From assembly GCF_003852525.1 (NCBI RefSeq), contig NZ_QAJL01000003.1, positions 1,704,061 through 1,768,060 of the forward strand: a DNA stretch of 64,000 nucleotides, written 5' to 3'. Both the position numbers and the translations under genes were made by a program. A model generated the notes under the pieces. It saw only the letters and a list, made by a program, of their open reading frames with translations, was not told where the DNA came from and made no database searches. This document shows positions 18,578-27,623 of this stretch, one piece after another. Origin of the DNA: Pedobacter sp. KBW06. GTDB lineage: Bacteria > Bacteroidota > Bacteroidia > Sphingobacteriales > Sphingobacteriaceae. Numbering within the stretch: position 1 is the stretch's first letter; each line of letters opens with the position of its first letter.

Positions 18578-19141
18578 TTACAACAAGGTCATCATAAATT
18601 GATTTAGCCCTGCACGCAAAGATTTCATCGCCTTTCCTAGATGTGCTTCAACCGTCTTTTCAGAGATCTCCAGCTCTTCCGCAATCTTTTTCTGAGACAA
18701 GCCCTGTTCTTTACTCATTCGGTATACCAGGCGGCATTTTTCCGGTAAGGCACAAACCAATTTCTCCAGCCGCTCTTTAAGCTCCAGAAAATCCAGCCAT
18801 TCCTGAGTAGAATCATCGGCGATTCCTTTCATCCCAAGACTATCAGTGTACTTTTGTTGATGGTATTGCTTGTCCAGCGCTTTGATGACCCTATATTTTA
18901 CAGATACAGACAGGTAAGCGGATAAACTGGAAGTAATCTTTAAGCTTTCTCTCCGGTTCCAGAGGGAAACGAAAATATGCTGTACAATTTCTTCTGCCTC
19001 TTCCAGGTCCCTGACTTTATGTGCTGCAACGAGAAATAGCTTTTTCCAATACCGGTTATAGATCTCTGTAAAGGCCGTATGGTCTCCATCTTCCAATAAG
19101 CCAGTTAATTCCGGATCAGTAAAACTGCGATACCTATTCAT
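18578..19141 (-). CDS. ECF RNA polymerase sigma factor, Bacteroidota SusC/FecR-associated group
   Basis: 187 aa. Region 2 (about 20-90) includes 'FTEIYNRYWKKLFLVAAHKV' and 'EAEEIVQHIFVSLWNRRESL'. Region 4 (about 130-180) includes 'LPEKCRLVYRMSKEQGLSQKKIAEELEISEKTVEAHLGKAM', read here as two adjoining motifs, -35 recognition being by the 'EISEKTVEAHL' helix. It expects a partner anti-sigma factor, which is the FecR gene just downstream. An AGGAG-like ribosome-binding site is visible about 7 bases before the ATG, unusual for this genome. Two inverted repeats lie in the upstream spacer. Confidence 0.94.
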   Translation of the reverse strand: MNRYRSFTDPELTGLLEDGDHTAFTEIYNRYWKKLFLVAAHKVRDLEEAEEIVQHIFVSLWNRRESLKITSSLSAYLSVSVKYRVIKALDKQYHQQKYTDSLGMKGIADDSTQEWLDFLELKERLEKLVCALPEKCRLVYRMSKEQGLSQKKIAEELEISEKTVEAHLGKAMKSLRAGLNQFMMTLL

Positions 19142-19562
19142 GATGCGCTCCTTTTCTTAAGTTCTAAAGAATAAGACCATAGAGATTGGCCTTGCTGTAT
19201 TGTGTTCCCTCACAATTGTAACAAAATAATTAGGTAAAAAGAACTGAGGGATGCCATAAAAAGTTGCGCATACGTTTGCATTCGACATTTCAAACGTATG
19301 CGTAAATTAGGTAGTCTGAAAAATCAATGGCGTAATTTTGACCGGCAATAGATATTGACATCTTAATATCAAGAAATCATGACATCATGATACATTTATA
19401 CGTTTATAAACGAGGTCCTGATTTTCCGGCTGTTTTGAACTACTTTGAGCGCAGCAAACATAAAACTCCTTTGAAAATATTTTTCATTTCCTATTGAAAT
19501 GCTTTTCACTTTCGTTTTAGTCCTATTGATCGTCTTTTATTTTTTTTCATTTTGAAGACTGC
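19142..19562. promoter_or_regulatory. Regulatory spacer upstream of the ECF sigma gene, with inverted repeats
   Basis: No gene seen in 421 bases. Features: a 12-bp perfect inverted repeat CGCATACGTTTG (19267-19278) with its complement at 19291-19302, spacer 12 bases; a TTGACATCTTAATATCA element (19355-19371) followed at 19380-19393 by TGACATCATGATAC; and an A+T-rich tail. The first repeat is about 126 bases upstream of the sigma-factor ATG. The TTGACATCTT element recurs upstream of the Crp-like gene at 38054. Confidence 0.45.
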
Positions 19563-20204
19563 TTAAGTCCCCATTTCTACATCATCCCAGTCATTTGTTC
19601 TATTGAAAGCCCATTCCAAAGCTTTTCGTCTTTCATATACCTGTCCTTCGTTTAGCTTTGGTTCACGGCCATTTAACCTTTCGTCAACACAATACCAATG
19701 AAGGCGATAATAGTAATCCAGCGTGGTGTAAATCTCCAATTCAGGCCGAATTTCTTTTATGTTATCAAGCTTTTCATTGGTATCACCATCTTCCAGATTT
19801 GGCAATAGAGAAGCCATATTGTCTCCCACATGTTTTTCGGCCTCCAGCTTATCCACCATCTTTGTCAGCCACATCAATGCCCATAAGGCTTCCAGATACC
19901 ACATTAGTGTATTGATCTCTTCTTCTGTTAGTTCTTCATTTTCCTTTGCTAAAATCTCTTTTTCTGAATCTGAAAGAAACGCAGTTAGTTTTTGAGCTTT
20001 GATCCATTCATCAATGATATAAGTAGGTGCTTCAAAGGCAATGTTGATCATTGCATTCATGACCGACATACGTCCTTTTATTTCTTCGGCTGTCCTTAAC
20101 TTCGGTGTATCTAAGATTGGCAGCCAATTGTTGACGCGGAATCCTTTTTCGTTAATAATCTGATCGTTTTCTAATTTTATTTGCTGTTTCTGTTCGTCTG
20201 TCAT
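19563..20204 (-). CDS. DUF4272-family cytosolic protein
   Basis: 213 aa, no signal peptide or membrane segment. Features that recall the DUF4272 family: a 'LRTAEEIKGRMSVMNAMI' N-terminal helix, a central aromatic helix 'LMWYLEALWALMWLTKMVDKL', and the C-terminal 'VYERRKALEWAF...WDDVEMGT', where the final W-D-D-V is the family's most recognisable feature. Function of the family is unknown. It lies alone on the minus strand, in a 421/317-base island of non-coding sequence, between the ECF sigma gene and another unknown gene. Family name given from memory of the motif, not from a search. Confidence 0.7.
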   Translation of the reverse strand: MTDEQKQQIKLENDQIINEKGFRVNNWLPILDTPKLRTAEEIKGRMSVMNAMINIAFEAPTYIIDEWIKAQKLTAFLSDSEKEILAKENEELTEEEINTLMWYLEALWALMWLTKMVDKLEAEKHVGDNMASLLPNLEDGDTNEKLDNIKEIRPELEIYTTLDYYYRLHWYCVDERLNGREPKLNEGQVYERRKALEWAFNRTNDWDDVEMGT

Positions 20205-20521
20205 AAATGATAACTGCTAAAGTTTAAAGTAATGTCCCAGGATGCTCAATAAAGAATCCGGATGGTCTTCCAGCTATACAAAAACCATGCTAAGGTATCC
20301 CATTCGAAACTATTCGAAAAAAATCCTGATTTACTTAACTTCTATAAAATGACTGCCAAACAAAATTTACACAGTTTTTATTACATTTATCATCACCACA
20401 TGACTCAGTTGCCAACGATTTAAAAACCAGGCCCTGAAGCTTTTTAAAGAAGAAATGATAACAGAGCCGTCTTTAGCGCCAATCCAATAATCAGATAGAT
20501 CTTATAAATTGACCAATAAGC
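20205..20521. other. Divergent intergenic spacer between two small unknown genes
   Basis: 317 bases between the DUF4272-like gene (minus) and the next gene (plus). A+T-rich, and must hold both promoters, but I see no perfect TTTG/TAnnTTTG pair, terminator or conserved element. Confidence 0.4.
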
Positions 20522-21037
20522 ATGAAAATTGAAACCGGATACTATTTAGAGAAATTTCAAAAAAGCCTGGAGCAACTGGATAAACAGGAAGCTTTTCATC
20601 AAAAAAAGCTGGAATGTAAAGTTGGGATATGGTTAGACTCTGTGGTGTTAAAAATTCAGAAACAAAACTGGACCAATGCCTCTGCTGAGCCTTTTGGGGA
20701 GGGCATTTTCTTCTCTGTCTGGTTAAACGACGAGTCCATCGGAAAAGGTAAACTTTACTATAATATACACGCCTTAAAATTAAGAGGACTAACAGGACAT
20801 ACCATCAAGAGCAGAGCATTTGCGGAGGCTTTCAGATTGCAATTCAAATCTTTTGAAAGTAAATGGCCAAATGTCAGTGTAGATTTTGGTCCTTTGACAC
20901 TTATGGAGGGCTGGGTCTCTATTATTGATCATGAACAGATTCCGGATATCGTCACAAATTTGGCTTCCGGATTCTCAGAAATAGATTTTATTATTAATGA
21001 TTTACTGTCGGAAAGAAAAATAGGGTTAAAAAGATAA
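20522..21037 (+). CDS. Hypothetical cytosolic protein
   Basis: 171 aa that I do not recognise. No signal peptide, no membrane helix. An N-terminal charged helical stretch ('YLEKFQKSLEQLDKQEAFHQKK') precedes a mixed alpha/beta region rich in aromatic residues ('NWTNASAEPFGEGIFFSVWL', 'WPNVSVDFGPLTLMEGWVSI'). Begins with ATG after a 317-base spacer and ends in a convergent arrangement with the phosphodiesterase-like gene. The coding signal is good: clean codon use and no competing frame. The start of the shared convergent terminator lies within its last codons. Confidence 0.65.
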   Translation: MKIETGYYLEKFQKSLEQLDKQEAFHQKKLECKVGIWLDSVVLKIQKQNWTNASAEPFGEGIFFSVWLNDESIGKGKLYYNIHALKLRGLTGHTIKSRAFAEAFRLQFKSFESKWPNVSVDFGPLTLMEGWVSIIDHEQIPDIVTNLASGFSEIDFIINDLLSERKIGLKR

Positions 21038-21066
21038 GTCGGATATACCTATGTTTTTAACCCTAT
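21020..21066. terminator. Putative bidirectional terminator between convergent genes
   Basis: Inverted repeat ATAGGGTTAAAAA (21020-21032) and TTTTTAACCCTAT (21054-21066), 13 bp perfect with a 21-base loop. It spans the junction between the plus-strand gene ending at 21037 and the minus-strand gene ending at 21080. The T runs are inside the stem, so it may work as a weak terminator or as an RNA 3'-end stabiliser. Confidence 0.5.
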
Positions 21067-21079
21067 ACGAATAAATTGT

Positions 21080-22762
21080 TTAATTATTGATCCAGACCTT
21101 ACCGTCAAGGCTCCATTCCGGCCTTATTGGGATGCGTAACCAGGAGTAAACCTGCGCTGTGACATCAACAGTTTTGGGCACATCGGCCTGCACAATTGCA
21201 CTACATAAATTCTTTCCTGTTTCTTCCCATTTAGGCGCACCAAATATTTTCAGATTGCTATTTTTAAGGCTATAATCCTTCAATATTGCACCTTTTGCAT
21301 CATTTCCTTTCCACCAACCAAGTAAGTTTTCGTAATAAGGATGATTTGTTGTAACAGTCGTATCACATTTGGCATATGTAGCCAAAGTAGTGGGATCGAT
21401 CACAGTATTCCATAGCCTCACATCTGCAAAATTTGCCTTAAGCTCATAGCCCCATTGGTTTCTGCTGTTTATGGTTCCATCTTCAAGGATAGCCAGGGTT
21501 GCCTTTTGATTTCCTTCCCAGTTTGTAACCCCTGATACATTAATTTCACCAAGAAAGGCGCCATCCTGATAAATTTTAGCAAGACTGCTTTTATTAACAG
21601 AAACGGCCAAATGGTGCCATTTACCATCGCTTAATACCGCTGCAGTTTCCGGTGCAACAAGATCTCTTCTGTTTGCAGAGATTCCGTCTCCAACATTAAA
21701 CCTCCATCGTTGTCCCGAAACAAATAAACCCCATCCGGGATTACCTCCACTCCCCCAATCCTTATTAGAGGCAAATGCCGGATCACTTTTCATGCTTACA
21801 TCCACTTTGACACGCATTTCGAAAGTAAACTGTGGATACTTGTTGAATTTATAAAGACTCGAATCTGAGTAGGCATATTGCAAACCATCTACCTGATTGA
21901 TTTTTAAGAAGGTGGTATTGGTTTGGGACTTCACAATAGGATTGGCATTAAAACTTTTATTATAAAATACGGTAAAGATGTTCCTTGATTCGTATTCATT
22001 TCCACCGTGGCCGGTCAAAGTTCCTCCATGATCTGAAGAAATCACGATCAGCCAGTCTTCTTCATTGATTGAAGCTCTGGCTTCTACCGCAGCAAGCAAT
22101 TCTCCAACATAGGCATCTGCAGTTGCAATCGCCTGCATATATTCAGGAATTGATGCGTCAAAACCATATTGATCACCCGCAGCATCCAGGCCTTTAAAGT
22201 TAACCAGAACCACATCTGAACTGACATCAGCAAGCTGGGCCAAAGCTTTATCCTTCACGGCCAGATCTCCATTCCCGGGGCTTTCCTTTACGTCTGCATC
22301 ACTAACCAGACTCGCATTTAATGCAGCGTCTGCTGATATTGAAACCGTTTTAAGTTTCGCGTTGAACTCTTTGATGTGCTTAAAAAGCATGGGGTATTTC
22401 TCGAAATTATTTCCTGCATAACCTTCGCTGATCACGCCATGTTTTGCTCCCCAAACACCGGTTAACGTTGAAGACCAGCCGGTACTTTCCAGGGTAGGGG
22501 CTTCTGTCAACGCATCAAAACTATAAATTGAATTGGTCAGCATTTTACGAATGTTAGGGATCGGAGCTTTTAAAATGACATCGCCCCTCCCCCCACTTAT
22601 GCCTACGATTAAAACTTTCCGATGTTTTCCCGCAGGATTTCCATCATCAGTTGCTCCGGTCAGATCATACCTCGGTTTGTTACAGCCCGCTGCAATGAGC
22701 AGCAGCACCAGTATCAAAAGTCCGCTACTTTTTGTACCAATTCCATTGTAAAATTTTCTCAT
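21080..22762 (-). CDS. Surface lipoprotein: alkaline-phosphatase/phosphodiesterase superfamily domain plus LamG-like lectin domain
   Basis: 560 aa. Lipoprotein signal with acceptor Cys27 ('LLIAAGC'). Type I phosphodiesterase/alkaline-phosphatase-like domain at about 48-275 ('KVLIVGISGGRGD', 'STGWSSTLTGVWGAKHGV', 'LVNFKGLDAAGDQYG', 'ISSDHGGTLTGHGG'). A concanavalin/LamG-like domain follows at about 300-460 ('GKWHHLAVSVNKSSLAKIYQDG', 'ADVRLWNTVIDPTTL'), then a C-terminal region like DUF4983. Two usual metal-ligand positions look altered: Ser56 where an Asp is expected, and Asp197 where a His is expected; D193, D244-H245 and H252 remain. It may be a hydrolase with changed chemistry or a binding protein. 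Divergent from the large SusC/SusD operon, so probably functionally tied to it. Confidence 0.8.
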   Translation of the reverse strand: MRKFYNGIGTKSSGLLILVLLLIAAGCNKPRYDLTGATDDGNPAGKHRKVLIVGISGGRGDVILKAPIPNIRKMLTNSIYSFDALTEAPTLESTGWSSTLTGVWGAKHGVISEGYAGNNFEKYPMLFKHIKEFNAKLKTVSISADAALNASLVSDADVKESPGNGDLAVKDKALAQLADVSSDVVLVNFKGLDAAGDQYGFDASIPEYMQAIATADAYVGELLAAVEARASINEEDWLIVISSDHGGTLTGHGGNEYESRNIFTVFYNKSFNANPIVKSQTNTTFLKINQVDGLQYAYSDSSLYKFNKYPQFTFEMRVKVDVSMKSDPAFASNKDWGSGGNPGWGLFVSGQRWRFNVGDGISANRRDLVAPETAAVLSDGKWHHLAVSVNKSSLAKIYQDGAFLGEINVSGVTNWEGNQKATLAILEDGTINSRNQWGYELKANFADVRLWNTVIDPTTLATYAKCDTTVTTNHPYYENLLGWWKGNDAKGAILKDYSLKNSNLKIFGAPKWEETGKNLCSAIVQADVPKTVDVTAQVYSWLRIPIRPEWSLDGKVWINN

Positions 22763-23164
22763 ATCGTTTAATTTTTCTTAGCTAATAAAATCCAAATCTT
22801 AGTGTAAAAACAACACCATAACGATGCAAAGCATCGAGGCTAATAATTTAGTATATGTAAACTTATTATTTCAATAATATTAATGTAACATTCCAATAAA
22901 CGCAGACATCAAAGCAGTAATACGCACTAAAGTAGTATGTTACAAAAACAAGCAACTTAAATGGGCTACTGAACAAAGTTTACAAATATTAAAAAAAATA
23001 TTTTATTATCTGCAATTTTTATTTTACAATTGCATTACAATAGCAATCCATAGCTATTCAGAGTTTTCGAAAAAAACAGGGGAATACGAGAACTTTTTTT
23101 GATTAAAGCTCAGCTACCAACAACATTATTTAAATAATAGTAAAACACTAATAAACCAAACTCT
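22763..23164. promoter_or_regulatory. Divergent regulatory region between the phosphodiesterase-like gene and the SusC/SusD operon
   Basis: 402 very A+T-rich bases with no gene. Holds a small hairpin (CGATGC at about 22821, GCATCG shortly after) on the phosphodiesterase side, and several imperfect -7-like elements (for example TACAATTG near 23033), but no perfect promoter pair. Being the only non-coding stretch upstream of an eight-gene operon of about 13.6 kb, it must carry that operon's promoter. Confidence 0.45.
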
Positions 23165-26095
23165 ATGCAAAATTGTTACTCACTATTTTCGCGGAAACTA
23201 TTAGCGATAGCATTACCATTAAGCTTCTTAATGCTGGCTGTTGAGGGCTTCGCTCAAGATGTAAAAATTGCCAGCCGGACAGACACTGCCAGGTCGGTAA
23301 TTGATACTTTGGCAAAGTTCTCTGATAAGAGAAAGATTTCCGACCTCAACATTGCCAAAGCAATTCAAACTCCTTTTTCAAACATCGTGCAATTGCTTCA
23401 AAGCAATGTCACCGGGCTCGATTACCGCAGAACCACAGCTGAACCCGGAGTTCCCTCCTCCACATTAATCAGGGGTACATCAACCTGGTTTATCAACGGA
23501 AAGAGCAGCTATTATGCACAACCCACTTACGTAATTGATGGTGTTCCCATGATTGTAGAACACCCTTTTGCCTTTGACATCAAACCCTATGATTACGAGA
23601 GAATAGGCCCTAACACAGACATTAGCTCTATTATAGACCTAAATGACGTCGCTTCCATCAGGGTATTAAAAAACTATGGGGAGAGTGCAAAATACGGCCC
23701 CCTGGCTGCGAACGGCATTATAGAAATCAATACAAAGCGGCCTTATGCCAATCAGGGAAAAGTACTATTCAATACCTATTTCGGATTGAGTCAGAAAGGA
23801 GCCGCAAACACGGTCAATGGGGCATTTGAGAATGATTTCAGGATGCAGTTCTACAACAAATATGCTTCTGCTACCCTTAAAGCGAATTACCCCATTTACC
23901 TCTCTGATGCCTCTCAACAGGCCTATTTTGGTGCAGCAAACTGGGACGAGCTATACTATAGCAACAACTATATTACCGGGAATTCCTTCTCGATCTCGGG
24001 TGGTAAGCAGCGGGCAAATTTCTCTTTCGGAGTAGGACAACAAAGAGAAGCAGGAACCGTAGACAAAACAGGCTTAGACCGCTACAATGTATACCTGAAA
24101 ATCAACATCCTACCCATTAAAGATTTAGAAATATACACCAACCTATCTGGTGCTTTATTGAACAGAAAACGCAATCAATCTCTGTTAAGCAGGTATACTG
24201 AAGAAGAGTATTTACCCGATTTAACCACCCCTCTTCCGCCAAATAAAGATCATCTGGACATCTTTTACCGCAATTCGGAGAAACTTTCAGACGTCAATAA
24301 AAATGCTTACCTGCAAGGCCAGCTTATTGCCAAGTATAATGTATCTGATAAAATTCAGATCAGGTCACTTTCCGCGATGGTGGTTGGCGACAATACCAGA
24401 GAGTATTTTGTGCCTGCTTCCATTAACGAAGGCAATAGTTTCATTTCTTATTACACAGGCTTCAACAGAAGGGTATACATGGATAACTCCATTTCTTACA
24501 ACAATAGCCTGAACGGAAAGCACAGAATTTCGCTTACCCTTGGTCAGACCCTGCGGTATGACAAGTACAAATACGACTATACAAAAGCATACCGGGGTCC
24601 TTCAGACTTCATAAAGGTTATTAAAAGCAATGGTTATCAAAACAATACGTTCGATCCAACCATGGTATTTAGCTACAAAGACTACGTGAACCAAAACATG
24701 ACTTCTTTTTACGGAAGTATGGGCTATAGTTACCAGGAAAAATATGGCATTGAGGTAATGTTGCGTACAGATGGAAGTTCAACATTATATCAAAACGGGA
24801 CCAGCTGGTTCTTCTCTCCATCAGCAAATGCTTACTGGAATCTAACGAAGGAAGATTTCCTCAGCAAATCAAAACTGATTAACAATTTAAAATTGTATGC
24901 TGGTTACGGCAGAATAGGTCGTACATTTTTAGACAACAATGGATATGGCCCGGGATATACAGTAGACATCGGTTGGAGCGGCAGTCAAAACATTCCCTCA
25001 TATGCAGGAATCCCAACCCTAAGCTTACCATTTAGCAAAGGCTACGTTGGTTTTGGCTTAACCTCACCCTACACCGAACAATTAAACCTCGGTTTTGACC
25101 TCTCTATGTTCAACAACCGGATCAATACCAATATTGAACTTTATTCCAAGTCTGATAAAAACCTGGCTTTACAGATCCCTACTCCCTCTGAATATGGCTT
25201 TAGCAACCGGCTTCTGAATGGCATGAACGTAAGAAACCAAGGGATTGAACTGAGTTTAAACGCCCTCGTGATTCATGGCAAAGACTTCCAGTGGACTCCG
25301 GGGATCAGCATACAAACCAATCAGAACAAACTGATTGCTTTACCAGGCAATGCAACCAGCATCATTAGCAACAACAGAAAAATAACGATCGGTAAACCAA
25401 TCGACAATTACTGGCTACTACAGAATGAGGGGATTTACAATACCGATGCGGAGGTTCCTGTCAATGCCAGTACAGGCAAAAAACTCAGCTATAACGGAAT
25501 CCCATTCACCGCAGGCGATCCGATATGGAAAGATACCAATGGTGATTTTGTGATTGACGACCGCGATAAAACACTTAAAGGTCATATCAGTCCTAGTCTC
25601 TCCGGAGGAATCAGCAACAATTTCAGCTATAAAAACCTCTCTCTAAGCATCTTATTTTCTTATGCATTAGGTCGCGACATCATCAACAGTCAGGTAGCAA
25701 ATCATTTTGATTTTGCCAACAGAGAAGGTATAGATAAGTTAAGTGGCATCAAAGAAATCACCTTCTGGAGTAAAACAGGAGATTACACAAAGTACCCGGT
25801 TTACAATCCATGGAGCTCTGTAAACCCCTATCAGACGGATCAGACGCTGTTTCTGGAAAATGGGTCTTATGCCAAACTCAGGTCGGCAACGTTAAGCTAC
25901 GACCTGAGCAATGCCGCATGGTTTAAAAGGCGTAAGATCTCAGGAATTCGGGTCTATGCCACCGGAAACAACCTGTTCACCATTACCAATTATACCGGCG
26001 CAGACCCCGAACTGGTCAACTATATGGGTTACGATACCGGCTACGGGATGCCTATACCGAGAACCTACACCATTGGTTTGAACCTAACTCTTTAA
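23165..26095 (+). CDS. SusC/RagA-like TonB-dependent transporter, short form (no beta-sandwich extension)
   Basis: 976 aa. Signal peptide ends near residue 30 ('VEGFAQ'). Plug domain features include 'IVQLLQSNVTGLDYR', 'STLIRGTSTW', 'PTYVIDGVPMIVEHP' and 'DVASIRVLKNYGESAKYGPLAANGIIEINTKR'. The C-terminal barrel ends 'RTYTIGLNLTL'. Unlike most SusC proteins it has no carboxypeptidase-regulatory-like domain and no STN domain, and I cannot point to a convincing TonB box. First gene of the operon, 9 bases before its SusD partner. Nutrient import across the outer membrane is the family role; the ligand is unknown. Confidence 0.93.
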   Translation: MQNCYSLFSRKLLAIALPLSFLMLAVEGFAQDVKIASRTDTARSVIDTLAKFSDKRKISDLNIAKAIQTPFSNIVQLLQSNVTGLDYRRTTAEPGVPSSTLIRGTSTWFINGKSSYYAQPTYVIDGVPMIVEHPFAFDIKPYDYERIGPNTDISSIIDLNDVASIRVLKNYGESAKYGPLAANGIIEINTKRPYANQGKVLFNTYFGLSQKGAANTVNGAFENDFRMQFYNKYASATLKANYPIYLSDASQQAYFGAANWDELYYSNNYITGNSFSISGGKQRANFSFGVGQQREAGTVDKTGLDRYNVYLKINILPIKDLEIYTNLSGALLNRKRNQSLLSRYTEEEYLPDLTTPLPPNKDHLDIFYRNSEKLSDVNKNAYLQGQLIAKYNVSDKIQIRSLSAMVVGDNTREYFVPASINEGNSFISYYTGFNRRVYMDNSISYNNSLNGKHRISLTLGQTLRYDKYKYDYTKAYRGPSDFIKVIKSNGYQNNTFDPTMVFSYKDYVNQNMTSFYGSMGYSYQEKYGIEVMLRTDGSSTLYQNGTSWFFSPSANAYWNLTKEDFLSKSKLINNLKLYAGYGRIGRTFLDNNGYGPGYTVDIGWSGSQNIPSYAGIPTLSLPFSKGYVGFGLTSPYTEQLNLGFDLSMFNNRINTNIELYSKSDKNLALQIPTPSEYGFSNRLLNGMNVRNQGIELSLNALVIHGKDFQWTPGISIQTNQNKLIALPGNATSIISNNRKITIGKPIDNYWLLQNEGIYNTDAEVPVNASTGKKLSYNGIPFTAGDPIWKDTNGDFVIDDRDKTLKGHISPSLSGGISNNFSYKNLSLSILFSYALGRDIINSQVANHFDFANREGIDKLSGIKEITFWSKTGDYTKYPVYNPWSSVNPYQTDQTLFLENGSYAKLRSATLSYDLSNAAWFKRRKISGIRVYATGNNLFTITNYTGADPELVNYMGYDTGYGMPIPRTYTIGLNLTL

Positions 26096-26104
26096 AGCAG
26101 TCAA

Positions 26105-27610
26105 ATGAAAACAAAACTACTATTTATCATAACCGGCCTCCTGCTTTTAGGCGGTTCCGGATGCAAAAAGACGCTCGACGTCAATACTACCAGTCTGGTT
26201 ATGGCAGAACAGATGTGGAAGGTTAAAAATGATGCCAGGTCGGCAGTTTTTGCAACCTATGGTCTACTTCGTGCTGCTTTATCCAATGAGAACGCCTTCT
26301 TTGTCTATGGCGAATTAAGGGGAGGAGATTTTAAAGTCTCCAACAGACAGGACATCAGCGCTGTGACAAAGCAGGATTTGAATGCCGATTACGGCTCGAT
26401 GGCGGAATGGAAAGACTGGAGAAGATTTTACGCCGTTATTGCACAGGCAAACCTATGCCTTGAAAAACTCCCGCTGATCCGTCAGAACGATTTCCGGTAC
26501 CGTCAGGAAGATTTAAAACTTGACCTCGCCAATATCCGGTTCTTAAGAGCCTTGTCTTATTTTTACCTGGCCAGAATCTGGGGTGATGTACCTTTGATCA
26601 GGTCGAATGTGGAGGGGGATTTCACAGAAAAACCACAGACACCTGAAGCAGACATTTTAGCATTTGCTGCATCAGAGGCTGCTGCAGCTGCTGCAGATTT
26701 ACCCTGGCGTTATAATGGCTTATGGCCTGAACAAGAGGGCTTATATTATGCTCAGACTGATGCACAACTCCAATCCATTATCGCCACCAAAGCCGCAGCC
26801 TATGCCCTTTCTGCTCATATTGGAGCCTGGCAGGGTGATTATGCTACTGCAGAAAAAAACTGCAGGTTAATCATCGATAACAATTCGAATGGAGGATACA
26901 ACACTACATCAAGCTCTAATCTGACTTCTCCAAACGGTGTATTTACCGGGCAGGGCTTCAGTGTAATCTTCTCCATTAACTTCGCCGCAAAAAATCAGGA
27001 AGCTTCAGTCAGAGGTCATGTGGAAGACTGGACCTTAAGTGAACCTTTTATCCCCAAGAAAACAGCAGACATTTATGTCCCTAAAGACAGCATCACCAAA
27101 ATATTCAATGAACCTAACGATGCCAGGTTCTCATTGGCTGCGGATGGCTCTACAGTAGGAGATTATTTCACCAATTTTAGCAATACTGCACCCATGTTCT
27201 CCAAGATCAGGAACCTGAGTGTCTCCCAGGTCCCGGTATTTAAAAGCTATCAGTCGGCAATTGTAATTTTCCGTTTTGAGGAAATCCTGCTGCTTCGTGC
27301 TGAAGCTGCGATATTTCTAAATTTCAGGTCGGATGCACTCAGTAACCTCAACAAGGTGAGGACTGCGAGAAATCTGTCTGAGTTCTCCTCCACAGACAAT
27401 CAAGTGATCCTGGAAGCCATCTTTAAAGAAAGAAGGAGAGAATTGCTGGGTGAAGGCTGGAGATGGTATGACCTGGTCAGGTTCAAAAAAGTCAAAGAAT
27501 TCAGCAAGTTAAGCGCTTCAGATATCGCCAATGGCGCAACCAAATGGCCAATTTCCAAGGTCGTACTGAGCAACAACTCAAAATTAATTCAAAATAATTT
27601 CTGGCATTAA
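26105..27610 (+). CDS. SusD/RagB-family lipoprotein, partner of the preceding SusC
   Basis: 501 aa. Lipobox 'GGSGC' at about residue 20, then 'KKTLDVNTTSLVMAEQMWK'. SusD repeats are clear: 'LANIRFLRALSYFYLARIWGDVPLI', 'FRFEEILLLRAEAAIFL', and 'FKERRRELLGEGWRWYDLVRFK'. It ends 'KLIQNNFWH', corresponding to the N-P-x-W terminus. It would form the lid of the SusC barrel encoded 9 bases upstream. Next gene starts 13 bases downstream. Confidence 0.94.
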   Translation: MKTKLLFIITGLLLLGGSGCKKTLDVNTTSLVMAEQMWKVKNDARSAVFATYGLLRAALSNENAFFVYGELRGGDFKVSNRQDISAVTKQDLNADYGSMAEWKDWRRFYAVIAQANLCLEKLPLIRQNDFRYRQEDLKLDLANIRFLRALSYFYLARIWGDVPLIRSNVEGDFTEKPQTPEADILAFAASEAAAAAADLPWRYNGLWPEQEGLYYAQTDAQLQSIIATKAAAYALSAHIGAWQGDYATAEKNCRLIIDNNSNGGYNTTSSSNLTSPNGVFTGQGFSVIFSINFAAKNQEASVRGHVEDWTLSEPFIPKKTADIYVPKDSITKIFNEPNDARFSLAADGSTVGDYFTNFSNTAPMFSKIRNLSVSQVPVFKSYQSAIVIFRFEEILLLRAEAAIFLNFRSDALSNLNKVRTARNLSEFSSTDNQVILEAIFKERRRELLGEGWRWYDLVRFKKVKEFSKLSASDIANGATKWPISKVVLSNNSKLIQNNFWH

Positions 27611-27623
27611 TAAACCTAGACTC

